Shown here piece by piece: positions 38,801 to 45,412 of a stretch of DNA of 64,000 bases; within the stretch, counting starts at the first letter, position 1, and every line of letters begins with the position of its first letter. The notes under the pieces are model-generated. The model did no database searches, was not told the origin of the DNA, and saw only the letters and a program-made list of their open reading frames with translations. Both the position numbers and the translations under genes were made by a program. Location of the stretch: assembly GCA_017445585.1 (NCBI GenBank), contig JAFSTX010000068.1, positions 1 through 64,000 of the forward strand. The letters run 5' to 3'. This stretch comes from Lachnospiraceae bacterium (GTDB taxonomy: Bacteria > Bacillota > Clostridia > Lachnospirales > Lachnospiraceae).

Positions 38801-40689
38801 AGGGAGCTGCCTTTTACGGTGATGCGGTCGTTCTTTGCAAAGAGGAAGACCTCGTTGTCTTCGATGATACCATCGTGAAGCTCAAAGGTACCGGCCACAA
38901 GGATTCCGTCTCCCTTGCCGTTGCAGCGGTTGCCGCTGACGGTGCCGCCGTACATATACAGGCCGCACCTGGGATCGCCGATGCTGATACCGCCGCCGTT
39001 CGCGTCGGCATAGTTGCCGGTGATCTCGCCGCCGTACATATACATCTGTCCATAGTGCTTCGTGCCGTCCTCATCCGAGGAGGTGCCGTTGCGGACGCCG
39101 CCGCCGTAGCTGATGGACTCGTTGCCTTTGATGACACCGCCGTTCATGGTGAAGACGCCTACGTTGTAGACGCCGGCGCCGACCAGATGCTCGCCGGAGG
39201 ATTTGTTGCCGGTGATGGTACCGCCGTTAAGAGTCAGTGTACCGTAGTTGCTGATACCGCGCGAACCGCCGGTGATAAATGTGTCGTCGCCGCCGATGGT
39301 GACGGAACCTGTCCTCCACGCGGGAGAGCCGCAGCAGACCGCGGCCTTGCCGGGAGTGCTGGAGCCGTAGACCTTGATATTCTCGAATGTGCCTTCGCCG
39401 TTACGGACGTAGATATTCGTGCCCTCGCTGATATTAAAGGTGGAATCAGCGACTTCCACGGTTCCGCCGTAGCTGACGAGATTGTACTGGACCGCCCCGG
39501 AGAGATCCAGATTCTTTGCCTTGATCCAGCCGTAATCGCCGCCCGCGACCACTGCCACATTTCCGATGGCAGTACCGCCTATATTGTCGGTCTTAAGTCC
39601 GTCGATCGTGACGAAACCGGCCTTGTTCTGGACGGCTTTGTATACGGTCCCGTCGATGACCATATCCTTGATGTTGACCGTACCGCGCTCATTGTAGATG
39701 CCGTGGTAGTTGCTGTTCAGGATCTGGCAGTTCTCGAGGGTGATCACATTATGATTGTTGACCGTGGAGGCGTTGGACTTCTCCATGACGGTATTCCTGA
39801 CCACAGCTTCTCCTGCGTTGTATATCTGATATGTCTTGCTGCCGGAGAATGTACAGCTGTCGATCTCACACTTTGTGGCCTCGCTGTAATTGTATACTGC
39901 GCCCTTCAGCGCGCAGTCCTTGACTGTGACGTTCTTCATGTCCAGAGAACCGTGGTTTGTGATGGTCCAGACCTCGCTCTGGCTGATCGTGCCGCCGGTC
40001 ATTACTACTGTACCGTTGTTATTGATGGTGTTCGTGCCGGCGCGCTCCATCCACGTGTTTTCACCGCTGATATTGAGATATGCGTTCCTTTCCACCTCAA
40101 AACCCGCGGTAGTGGACTTGACAAAATTGCCGCCGGTGACGTTCACTGTGGTTCCGGCCTTGATATATACCCAGCTCGCACCGGCGTACTCAAAGGTGCC
40201 GCCGTTGATGGTGGTATCTCCGTAGTTCATGATGGAGTACTGCTTGGGGTAGGATATGGTGCCGTCATTCCAGACGAGGCTGCCGCCCGCACGCACTATC
40301 ACGGCGTTCGTGCCGATATTCTTTACATTCAGCTCGATGCCGTCCATGGTAAGAGAGGCGCCGTCGTTGATACTGAGCACATATCCGGCGTTCTGATTCA
40401 GAGTGATCTTGCCGGTACCCGTCAGTGTCTTCGTGCCGTTTACTTCGTAAGCACCCTTTGACTTGACGTTATTGTTAAGTTCGATGACTCTGGTGTCATC
40501 CGCTGCAAGAGCCTCACGAAGCCAGTCGTCCGTGATCTTGCCTGACTTTCCGCCCAGTACGCCCGTGGCAAAGAGTACACCTACGGTAATGCCGCCTGCC
40601 AGCAGTACGCCGAAGATACTCGAAAGCACGGGATGAGCGGATATGAATCCGATCAAACCTTTTTTCTTTTTCTTCTCTTTTTCTTCCAT
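29815..40689 (-). CDS. Giant membrane-anchored beta-helix protein with embedded MBL domain
   Basis: A 3624-residue surface protein. The N-terminus is a lysine-rich cytoplasmic tail (KEKKKKKG) and one membrane helix at ~21-45; there is no lipobox, LPXTG or C-terminal anchor. Most of the chain is right-handed beta-helix with Pmp-like pairs of G-G-A-[VI]-[YM] and C-T-F-x-G-N. A module reading Y-x-T-L-x-E-A-x-x-A-A-x-x-G-D-T-I-x-L-V recurs seven times (starting near 1403, 1560, 1710, 2063, 2543, 3197 and 3330), each opening a new helix segment. Two MBG/Ig-like domains lie at ~2375-2540. An MBL domain occupies ~2885-3190: H-P-H-N-D-H at 2974-2979, a metal Asp in LGDTSQ near 3088 and HHGY at 3115-3118. 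The ATG at 40689 has AAAGGTGG upstream; a GTG four codons earlier is less likely. Confidence 0.9.
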   Translation of the reverse strand: MEEKEKKKKKGLIGFISAHPVLSSIFGVLLAGGITVGVLFATGVLGGKSGKITDDWLREALAADDTRVIELNNNVKSKGAYEVNGTKTLTGTGKITLNQNAGYVLSINDGASLTMDGIELNVKNIGTNAVIVRAGGSLVWNDGTISYPKQYSIMNYGDTTINGGTFEYAGASWVYIKAGTTVNVTGGNFVKSTTAGFEVERNAYLNISGENTWMERAGTNTINNNGTVVMTGGTISQSEVWTITNHGSLDMKNVTVKDCALKGAVYNYSEATKCEIDSCTFSGSKTYQIYNAGEAVVRNTVMEKSNASTVNNHNVITLENCQILNSNYHGIYNERGTVNIKDMVIDGTVYKAVQNKAGFVTIDGLKTDNIGGTAIGNVAVVAGGDYGWIKAKNLDLSGAVQYNLVSYGGTVEVADSTFNISEGTNIYVRNGEGTFENIKVYGSSTPGKAAVCCGSPAWRTGSVTIGGDDTFITGGSRGISNYGTLTLNGGTITGNKSSGEHLVGAGVYNVGVFTMNGGVIKGNESISYGGGVRNGTSSDEDGTKHYGQMYMYGGEITGNYADANGGGISIGDPRCGLYMYGGTVSGNRCNGKGDGILVAGTFELHDGIIEDNEVFLFAKNDRITVKGSSLSGSGRIEVTSNAWTNAGANHAVEFESSGARSALASRFFSGNDQWSLSADGKYQDAVMVSKDISYKGDFDGAETVTVTDFQALKTAVESTERGGKKVIKIGASFDLEDNITLPYNTSIRLVDDGTSRTLRRSSDFKGVLFSVGKASDLVIAGEKGLSIDGNSGRVTAKDPMIKMVWGGTFVLESGARLQNAFNSKYDTADRAGAVNAYGGRFIINGGTISDCGAKANDSKGTAQNLSAIYVATSSVISIKGGTITGCGNGAIRSYGRVYMSGGTISGNRRVGDGGAAVRAANMVMTGGTIKNNFSSNSGCGIYITPSEAYPTASFRMSGGTITGNTSSRDTDKGASAGAVYIAKKAVAHFESGTISNNVAGKGDGASAGANGKHGGMSGAGIYNEGTSYVEKGMKITGNTAYNSGGGIYSNGKLYINGATITGNKTVGVYKGYGGGGAIMLTGESYTEIKNATISDNKSGSSGTIYIDGSAELVMKDTVMKNNTATGESFSGYNSGSAILNKNKLTVSGSTFEGNKAGAKAAIYTDAGSRTVITGSKFVKNTAAGAAAIVNTSAYTEVRNTVFDGNSIQGTDSYSNGGAIMNQRKDDKSRNGEMLIDGCTFTGNTAHQRTQGGGGYGGAIYNDYGVMTVKNSKFSGNVAETAGKDILNSSNSAGLTLGGTLDAEELYFNVSKTVILADDFKAAKKIDTIFNTYESERKVLGGSDTVVAANSSAKDGTFVLKTTTGSAGEGAKVNYTVIDKDGYIITEAGILNGAVASVTIDEETHSYYTLEEAVAAANGHTITLLRNTSEDLTVPAGSMVSVEGPYKLSGQVNVNGTLNIKDTVIEGGAKVSGILGVDGAAQITGGSVDLGADGAVRINGELSRKQVATLSGEMTDGRQVLIGAVTADSVSKFDLEGDGSKQINSEGKVSDATEVARNKDTGVVYDTLAEAVAAAQEGETIELISKASAGEGIVVDKNLTITSADSRYVISGDLTVAAGKTLTLAGDISASNVILAGEGAKLGFDGELSQTNIGSLDVRALGSFEKLKSDKTVVLAGDMAKNYDKVTLTGAESTYMLTPEGTLTDYAEARIGSRYYTTLEEAVEAAKAGDKVELVNNVQLEATLVIRNGITLTTDGVKDHTITATKQSDNDFMINIKEAKSDIGGASADSRLILDGQNVEHSRPVLGIQTEGTKVRFLTIRNSRTSYTGGAVYGNITGISFEDCVFENNTGSTGGAVYMANETSTTFTNCTFTGNRSTATGNSGGAVNLPAAGTAVFNGCTFTGNSSAGYGGVFSGTGSSAGKASRFICTDCTFTDNTSENVGGVAYMSQSGQTYPAIFAAFGCTFSGNSSAGNGSVVRATGGFVIEGCTFTANEGGDAYLSVGNTAAYSPVTVNGKTYEARYVGGSTFDVTRGRGVSGTWKDNGDNTFVEYVTDEAVAKIGDTEFKTLEAAYEAAQDGDTIVIVNDVILEGQLITDKTLTIRTDGQTRTVTCPDRGSYMIYARTGVLRLEGTGEDGRLILDGTGSSATANRPILTFQSAGCSASYVTVQNSMSTDGGYGGGAYVNVKDVVFDNCKFINNTAKATSGNGGGALRVSASGDVTANNCQFTGNRSENYGGAVTAVGSYGKITLNGCTFSGNSSASVGGAIYGNQSSGNGSWVIADNCTFDGNTAGGNGAVIRSTGNIQFTGCTFAGNSGTDGDISVSDAATFTRKVSGSVFDKTKSNAYGSNVSTITLGASGTDDNTYAAAVVITIDAPTQKLTTGEFTGSAHDITAILDGFDSTKMSFTAEKDGESVDILQPGVYTITVKAGDAYNFTGDVTEVSFTYTVSEGSAEVAKPTLKPEYASYNYDGNVLTAADILDGFDAAKMTATITRDGIEATLSEAGTYTVTVKPAENFRFPDNAESVEFTVTVEAAIVAKIGETGYTSLPDALTAANEGDTIVLVADTGISDSLIINKAVTITTDGSDRTINLSDAMAEVTGWAIKLETAKITLAGTPEGRIILDGRNLERDRGVLWISSKAGATVSYVTVQNSINKGGAANNGAGGVHVSNGPAALGDTVIDHMIIQNCESKSGNGGGMTINTPNIQIRDSRFVNNKASGNGGGLNTPSNYAITVDGCVFENNTAAAGNSIYTNGANVAIRHCFFDGDTDTVRKGSSTVDGCTYLCDYMEGAHTLLDKLPAYTDGILVGYADGDESTEEVIYTATADAAAAYADQAAASLSAEAAKKTTEGITTWTIRSGGTRYILHFTARDGALRIIAEPAAYSNSTSYSHSGTGFAPTVSLINVSDDTDDTRYGLSLLYQIEDGSFIVVDGGYRDGLYADTNNTSATRLYNKMVELNGSESGIRIAAWLLTHPHNDHVAALTSFANRYKGSVTLEKLIYNMPADYEYSLPHGEDGANTDWRDNTKALSWAQNVIKAHTGDVFYIGGATVNVLYTAELLKPMNFANINETSVIYRISLGDYSTMVLGDTSQYTEPVLTGLYNSSIKADIVTTAHHGYTPRGVSSALYQAIAPEFVLWPASTEAYNANTSNAANKWLLANVSEGKIHIAKDYTAAEGWAYTMSLTQTETPKAAQVGETVYATIAEALSAVPEGGTVTLLHSASGAQVDKNVAITGNYAFEGTVAAGKTLTVSGKVGDLTLTLGEGALVGIASDTEATNLTVTNASELVGKTVLAGNTEKASLFTLTNDAYMLYEDGGLYDKGTAMTGGKVYATLADAYAAASAGSTITIIRDETMTAVQLAVTKAVTITSDKYATRTLYASDSSTIGDAGFLIRINAAGASISGYDASHRLVISGEKLTAARGRGLLYVTAANTTVAHIDVKDVASKGAGAGMYINQTGCTVEDCTFTNCDAQGGGGGGLLLSNNTSITIKGCTFTGNMSSTTGGYYGGAFGTSNSSSVVTLEDCTFTGNVCKGTVGGGALTAGSKLTIRGNVTVNDNSTTSASAIGGGIFIRTATGSIIIESGATLTLNGNTSNGAASAIAFKDNGAGTITNNGTLIIDGVTQ

Positions 40690-40751
40690 CCCAAAATCCA
40701 CCTTTCTGTGATGTAAATCTAAGATTATCGTTATCGATCAGGAGAGACCGA

Positions 40752-41762
40752 TCATCTGATGATGTCGTTCTCCTCCATGAGAGTAAGCATGGTACCGATC
40801 CCCTTTTCCTCGGCTTTACGGAGGATCAGATCGCCGACGGCTACGTCGGAGATGGATATGCCGTGCGAGGAGGCGATGACGAATTCGTCCTCGGATGCGC
40901 GGCCTACTGCCTCGCCGTTGATAATCTTGCCCAGGATCTGATACTCGTCGTTCAGTCCGTCCGTGTACTTGCCGTCAGCCAGATAGCACTGTACGAGGTT
41001 CCAGTCGTCGCAGACGAATCTGTCGGCCCAGGTGTATGTCTTGCCTTCCCATGCGGTGCTCTCGAGCGGGATGCCGAGCATGCCCTTGTGAAGGTTCTCG
41101 ACGTAGATGAGAGGCTTGTCGCCGCGCTGGGTGGCCGTGATCAGGATCTGCGAATCATCGATGGCAGCCTGGCGCTCCTCCGCGCTGCGGATAGGCACGA
41201 ACTCGACCTCTGGCATCAGAGGAACCATCTTTGTCATATATGCATCGATGGCAGCCGGATACAGATCATCGATATAGATCTTCTTAAGTTCGGGAACGAC
41301 CAGCTTCATGAGGCGGGCGTTCCAGCGGCCCTGCTCGCCGGCTCCTATGATCGTCATGGAGTGAGTGTTCTTTACCTTGCAGTACTTCGCAGTGATGGCT
41401 GCTACCGCAGCGGTACGGATCGCAGTGATCCAGCGGCCGTCCATGATAGCCTTGATACCGCCTGTCTCAGCGTCGTTCATAACCATGATGCCCCAGGTGA
41501 CAGGAAGCCCCTTGCCGCGGTTCTCCGGATATCCGGCCACCCACTTCATACCTGTGATATCCTGATCACCCCCGATATATGCGGGCATGGCGTTGATATA
41601 GGTCTGAGGTCTGGTATTGACGTGGATCTTGACCGGAAGCTGGCAGGTTCCCTTGCCGAACTCCGACATACCTTTTTCCACTACATCGATGACCTCTTTG
41701 TAATCGAGGTTGAGTGCGAGAATATCCTCCTGAGAAAGATACCTGAACTGTGCTTTAGACAT
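40752..41762 (-). CDS. Ornithine cyclodeaminase / mu-crystallin family protein
   Basis: A 336-residue NAD(P)-binding enzyme. The Rossmann motif is IIGAGEQGRWNARLM; substrate-side residues typical of the family are present, including the Arg of AIRTAAVAAIT and the Lys of M-K-W-V-A-G-Y-P. Relatives include ornithine cyclodeaminase, alanine dehydrogenase, SbnB and ketimine reductases, so the substrate is open. It is the first gene of the operon (AAAGGAGCAAGGAG before the ATG) and lies 62 bp ahead of the giant gene. A cytoplasmic amino-acid enzyme leading a surface-hydrolase operon suggests that the imported product carries an amine or amino-acid part. Confidence 0.88.
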   Translation of the reverse strand: MSKAQFRYLSQEDILALNLDYKEVIDVVEKGMSEFGKGTCQLPVKIHVNTRPQTYINAMPAYIGGDQDITGMKWVAGYPENRGKGLPVTWGIMVMNDAETGGIKAIMDGRWITAIRTAAVAAITAKYCKVKNTHSMTIIGAGEQGRWNARLMKLVVPELKKIYIDDLYPAAIDAYMTKMVPLMPEVEFVPIRSAEERQAAIDDSQILITATQRGDKPLIYVENLHKGMLGIPLESTAWEGKTYTWADRFVCDDWNLVQCYLADGKYTDGLNDEYQILGKIINGEAVGRASEDEFVIASSHGISISDVAVGDLILRKAEEKGIGTMLTLMEENDIIR

Positions 41763-41846
41763 AACTCCTTGCTCCTTTTATAATTGGTTTTGTAAAAGAC
41801 TATGTTCAAAAGGGTACAAATTCCCTTATGATAGTTTAACGATTTT

Positions 41847-41902
41847 ATTATATAAAAAAACTCCAAAATGTCAACATTTTGACAACATTTTACTGACATT
41901 TT
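41847..41902 (-). promoter_or_regulatory. Strong operon promoter overlapped by phased operator repeats
   Basis: On the minus strand, consensus TTGACA (41869-41874) and TATAAT (41847-41852) with a 16-bp spacer. Across and upstream of the -35 box lie CAACATTTT (41872-41880), CAACATTTT (41883-41891) and TGACATTTT (41894-41902), each 11 bp after the last, i.e. on one helix face. The dyad TGTCAA-catt-TTGACA (41869-41884) is nested inside. Repeats phased by one turn are typical of DeoR-family operators, and a deoR gene is divergent 210 bp away. Confidence 0.75.
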
Positions 41903-42035
41903 TTTAAAAAAATCATATACGCGAAATACACCTGCACACCACGAAGATCATCGTAACGGTTTAAACGTTTTTACGCGGATTTAAGCAGTATTTCCGGCTT
42001 GATGTCCCGCCGGATACAGCCATTACAATTTTGTG

Positions 42036-42064
42036 TTGCTTTGATAAACTTTCAATGCTATAAT
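42036..42064 (+). promoter_or_regulatory. Promoter of the DeoR gene
   Basis: TTGCTT (42036-42041), a 17-bp spacer and consensus TATAAT (42059-42064). The GGAGG ribosome site at 42100-42104 serves a two-codon frame ATG-CTA-TGA (42110-42118) whose stop overlaps the real start at 42115, so initiation may be coupled. Confidence 0.6.
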
Positions 42065-42114
42065 GACGATGTTCCCAAAAAGTTATGATAACATTCTGCG
42101 GAGGTTTTTATGCT

Positions 42115-42885
42115 ATGAAGAGCATGCGCCAGATAGAGCTCGTTAAGCTCCTTGAGAAAAACCACGTGATCAACACCGCCGAGATGGCCAAACGATTCAA
42201 TGTATCCATCGAGACGATCAGGCGTGATCTGGATCACTTCGAACAGCAGGGGATCCTTAAAAAGATCTACGGCGGCGCGGAACTCCGGTACAACGACGAG
42301 GCAGTCTTTACCTCTCCTCTCGAGCAGCGCATCAATTCACAGCACAGCGAAAAGACCAGCATGGCCAGGAAAGCCGCCCAGCTGATCCCCGACGGATGCA
42401 CGGTAGCGCTCGATTCCGGCTCCACCATCCTCGAGCTCAGCAAGCTTCTCAAGGAAAAACACAATATGATCATCATCGCTTCCGATATTCATTCGGCTTC
42501 GGAGCTCATCGCCACAGATAATAACAACAAAGTCTACATCATTGGCGGTCAGCTGACCAAGGACGGCACGTCGTCGGCCTCATTCGTGAAGGAATTCCTC
42601 GCCAGCATTAACCATATCGACTATTTCGTGCTCTCGTGCGACGGAGCAAGCCCGGACGACGGACTGTCCAATGACGACGAATATATAAACGAACTGAAAC
42701 GCAAATATCTGAAAAAGGCCGATAAAAGCATAGCTCTCATCGACCATACCAAGTTCCTTCGCAGAGGTTTTTACCGGCTCTGTGATATCAGTGAGCTGAG
42801 CGTGGTCATCACCGACTCGGAAACTCATCCCGTTACTGTCGAAAGACTCAGACACACCGGTACAAAAGTAGAGATAGTGAAGTAG
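42115..42885 (+). CDS. DeoR-family transcriptional repressor
   Basis: A 256-residue regulator with an N-terminal winged helix-turn-helix (INTAEMAKRFNVSIETIRRD) and a C-terminal sugar-isomerase-like sensor domain carrying TVALDSGSTILELSKLL and ALIDHTKF, the usual effector region. DeoR sensors bind sugar phosphates or similar metabolites. It is transcribed away from the giant-protein operon, with the operator repeats between them, so it most likely represses that operon until the imported product is phosphorylated. Confidence 0.92.
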   Translation: MKSMRQIELVKLLEKNHVINTAEMAKRFNVSIETIRRDLDHFEQQGILKKIYGGAELRYNDEAVFTSPLEQRINSQHSEKTSMARKAAQLIPDGCTVALDSGSTILELSKLLKEKHNMIIIASDIHSASELIATDNNNKVYIIGGQLTKDGTSSASFVKEFLASINHIDYFVLSCDGASPDDGLSNDDEYINELKRKYLKKADKSIALIDHTKFLRRGFYRLCDISELSVVITDSETHPVTVERLRHTGTKVEIVK

Positions 42886-42916
42886 CCAGTCTGCTGAGAT
42901 CAACCAGGATCTGTGA

Positions 42917-43711
42917 CTAATTCAGATTGCCGAATTCATCACACCTCAGAACAAACTGTTTTTCGATTTCTTCTCCACCAAACGATATCTGAACGGTTAT
43001 CGATGCAGTATTATGCATCTTATTATATCCTACCTGACGGACATTATATCCGTCAGCGATATCAGCATATGAAGTCTTTATTGAAAAATCGTGACCGAAC
43101 TCTTTCTTGTAGTGTTCTTCGACTGAACGATCATAGTAACTTACAAAATCCGTAGATATTTCGCCAGTCCAGATCAACCTGTCGTCTTCATCAAAGCAAT
43201 CTATCGTCTTTGTTGCACTGACCAGTCTCGGAAGAACCGTATTTCCATAACCATCGACCTTTTTGTATGCATACTCGATTCCTTCAACCTGGATCATTTT
43301 GTCACCGGTTTTTTGAGTTTCCGTCTCAAATCTCAGCTTTTCAAGCGGATTGACAGGTACCTGCGGGTCTTTCGAAACCGTGGAAAAGTCATTTGGCTTA
43401 TATTCATCAAATGGTCTGATAAGGAAAAATAATCCAAAACCTATCGCAAGAAAACTCACAACAATTAATACCGCGGTCAGGGATTTTCGCCCTGCGGTAT
43501 TATCAAAAGCCGCCTCCTCTGCGAAGCTTTCCGCGATCTCTTTGGGATCTCCGAAAACACTGTAAATGGTTTCCTTATCTGCATCCGGATGTTCGAAGCA
43601 GAATGACCTGAGACTTTCCGTCATATCACTGATAAACTGTTTCTTTTCTTTGACAGCAGGTAATACCCTTTTCAGCTCCTTGATATATTTTTTTGATGAT
43701 AGTATGCTCAT
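42917..43711 (-). CDS. HAAS-domain (DUF6120-like) membrane protein
   Basis: A 264-residue protein. The N-terminal ~75 residues match the HAAS/DUF1700-type domain, ending in Y-S-V-F-G-D-P-K-E-I-A-E-S-F, followed by one membrane helix (LTAVLIVVSFLAIGFGLFFL) and a ~150-residue extracellular region. Such genes almost always accompany PadR regulators, and here its start overlaps the padR stop by four bases. It probably modulates or senses for the PadR switch at the membrane. Confidence 0.8.
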   Translation of the reverse strand: MSILSSKKYIKELKRVLPAVKEKKQFISDMTESLRSFCFEHPDADKETIYSVFGDPKEIAESFAEEAAFDNTAGRKSLTAVLIVVSFLAIGFGLFFLIRPFDEYKPNDFSTVSKDPQVPVNPLEKLRFETETQKTGDKMIQVEGIEYAYKKVDGYGNTVLPRLVSATKTIDCFDEDDRLIWTGEISTDFVSYYDRSVEEHYKKEFGHDFSIKTSYADIADGYNVRQVGYNKMHNTASITVQISFGGEEIEKQFVLRCDEFGNLN

Positions 43712-44058
43712 AATAAATTATCCTCTATATCACACCTATCCATAATCCTTTGTATTCCACAGTGGACAAGTACATAGTCTTTGTAGAGACTGTTAAGTCT
43801 TTTTATTCCATCTTCTGTAATACTGTAGTAAACTCTTGACATGCGTTTTCCGACAAGTCTGCGTTCGTCTTTAACGAATCCTCCATCAAGCAGCTTATAC
43901 AAAGTCGGATACAGCGATCCTTCCGGAATAATGATCAGGCTCCCGCTGTATTCCGAAATCGACTGAGAAATCTGATACCCATACATTGGCCCGCCGTTTA
44001 ACAATGCAAGTATCAGCATTTCAACTGATCCTTTTTTAAAATTCCCTTTTGTATCCAT
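43708..44058 (-). CDS. PadR-family transcriptional regulator
   Basis: A 116-residue PadR protein with winged HTH: KGSVEMLILALLNGGPMYGY starts the fold, then I-I-P-E-G-S-L-Y-P-T-L-Y-K-L is the recognition helix and R-V-Y-Y-S-I-T-E-D-G the wing. It is divergent from the secreted-peptide and ABC locus, which it likely regulates, as PadR proteins commonly control neighbouring ABC or antimicrobial-response genes. Confidence 0.93.
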   Translation of the reverse strand: MDTKGNFKKGSVEMLILALLNGGPMYGYQISQSISEYSGSLIIIPEGSLYPTLYKLLDGGFVKDERRLVGKRMSRVYYSITEDGIKRLNSLYKDYVLVHCGIQRIMDRCDIEDNLL

Positions 44059-44077
44059 CTGTCCTACCTTGTAATGA

Positions 44078-44091
44078 TTATTATATAATAA
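44078..44091. promoter_or_regulatory. 14-bp palindrome in the padR / peptide-locus divergent region
   Basis: TTATTATATAATAA is perfectly symmetric and lies 20 bp from the padR start. A second imperfect dyad TATATAA-N10-TTATATA overlaps it. AT-rich symmetry may partly be chance or promoter sequence, but the position suits PadR autoregulation. Confidence 0.45.
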
Positions 44092-44133
44092 ATGATTTTT
44101 ATATAAAATACATAATTTAATTAGGTAATAATA

Positions 44134-44163
44134 TTGACAGTATATGTTTTTGTGTGTTATAAA
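44134..44163 (+). promoter_or_regulatory. Promoter of the secreted-peptide locus
   Basis: Consensus TTGACA (44134-44139), 18-bp spacer and TATAAA (44158-44163), 54 bp before the peptide start codon. Confidence 0.7.
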
Positions 44164-44217
44164 GGAATCGATTCAGCCATGGCATGTTTTTTAGTCAAAA
44201 AAACGAAAGGAAAATCT

Positions 44218-44643
44218 ATGAAAAAAACAAGTCTTATTATCAGATGCATCATTTTATTCTTATTACTTGGTTCGGTTCTTTCCAACTCACTTCTGATTGC
44301 ATCAGCAAGCAGCACTGACAGCTATTTTAGCTTTGCTGTCGGAGGCGACTTGGCCAATCGAACACTTTTCAGGACAAAAGACAATTCAACCCCGGTATAC
44401 GTCAAACTCGATAATGGCCCGTCTCTTGTTCTTTTCGATGTTGTTGCATCCAACCTGGTATCACAAAATTCCGGGACAGGAGTAGCTCATATGTCTCCAG
44501 GGACGCAAAGGCTTATTCATACCCACGTATATGAAAATGGCCATGCAATTTGCGCGCTGATGTCAAGAAACAATCCCTATTCCGGAACTGCGTCAGGTTA
44601 CTGGAGCCCCGATTCAGTCGGTACATATCCTTTCGCAAACTAA
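44218..44643 (+). CDS. Small secreted protein, possibly bacteriocin-like (DUF2712-like)
   Basis: A 141-residue protein with a classical Sec signal peptide (MKKTSLIIRCIILFLLLGSV, cleavage near ASA-S) and a ~110-residue mature part. The mature part has aromatic and glycine-rich patterns (SYFSFAVGG, YSGTASGYWSPDSVG) like small proteins next to ABC-2 transporters, for example DUF2712 or lactococcin-972-type loci. GAAAGGAAA precedes the ATG at 44218; an ATG-like codon further upstream falls in the promoter. No enzyme motif. The family call is tentative. Confidence 0.6.
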   Translation: MKKTSLIIRCIILFLLLGSVLSNSLLIASASSTDSYFSFAVGGDLANRTLFRTKDNSTPVYVKLDNGPSLVLFDVVASNLVSQNSGTGVAHMSPGTQRLIHTHVYENGHAICALMSRNNPYSGTASGYWSPDSVGTYPFAN

Positions 44644-44660
44644 TTAAATAATTGTCAGAA

Positions 44661-44692
44661 CTCACACTGGATTTTACAGCATCCAGTGTGAG
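44661..44692 (+). terminator. 12-bp perfect hairpin after the secreted-peptide gene
   Basis: CTCACACTGGAT / ATCCAGTGTGAG around an 8-nt loop, with no strong U-tract. It probably acts as a partial terminator or 3'-end stabiliser, giving more peptide than transporter mRNA. Confidence 0.65.
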
Positions 44693-44723
44693 TGATTTAA
44701 ACAAGCCCAAAACGGAGTAAAAA

Positions 44724-45392
44724 ATGAAAACTAAATTTTTCCCGCTTCTATTGTTGTTTTTGGTATTATGTTCATGCTCCTCGCGGCAGGACGTCTCGCA
44801 GGCCAACAGTCTAAATCCGGAAAAGAATGAAACCATTAGCAACGGCTCTGATTATCAAACAAATAAAACAAATGATGCGAAGTCAGACTCCGGCATGTTC
44901 CAGATAGGAGATCAGGTCTTGTATCCCGAGTCGAACGCGCTGCTGGAATGCACTATCGTATCCGCGGATTTATTCGATAATGTCAAGAGCGCAGGACTGT
45001 CATCCGAAGAGATCGCATATATTGCTTCGCAGTCCTTGTATAATACTTCAATTACAAACCCTTTTCTTTTACTTCATGTAAAGATCATGGACAAAGAAGC
45101 CATCGAGGTCGACTATGCAGTCGATTACCATGGAATTAACATGCTTCAGCTTCTGACAAAGGATATACTTGATGATCCATGGGCAGGATACCTTCCCGAA
45201 ATGGTCTATTATCGGGAACACAGCAATACCAAAGAAAGCGATTATTTTCACTACACCATCGAGCCTGGTGAAGAAAAATCCTTTACGGTCGGTTTTTTAC
45301 TGTCAGATGATCTAAACGCCGATTCAGGTCTGGTGATCCATGTCGGCGGAGATACAGCTCTTTCAACCTTTGTTGACCTTCAGATTCCGTAG
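44724..45392 (+). CDS. Lipoprotein, DUF5028-like
   Basis: A 222-residue lipoprotein (signal with lipobox LCSC) and a Ser/Asn-rich linker of ~35 residues. The folded part starts FQIGDQVLY and resembles DUF5028 proteins by its pattern L-L-E-C-T-I-V-S-A-D and a late P-G-E-E-K-S-F-T-V segment. The gene at 47754 encodes a protein with the same late P-G-T-E-K-V-M-T-L element, so two diverged homologs flank the transporter genes. It may act as an accessory or immunity lipoprotein. Confidence 0.6.
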   Translation: MKTKFFPLLLLFLVLCSCSSRQDVSQANSLNPEKNETISNGSDYQTNKTNDAKSDSGMFQIGDQVLYPESNALLECTIVSADLFDNVKSAGLSSEEIAYIASQSLYNTSITNPFLLLHVKIMDKEAIEVDYAVDYHGINMLQLLTKDILDDPWAGYLPEMVYYREHSNTKESDYFHYTIEPGEEKSFTVGFLLSDDLNADSGLVIHVGGDTALSTFVDLQIP

Positions 45393-45412
45393 CTGCGCGC
45401 CATCAGAAAACC

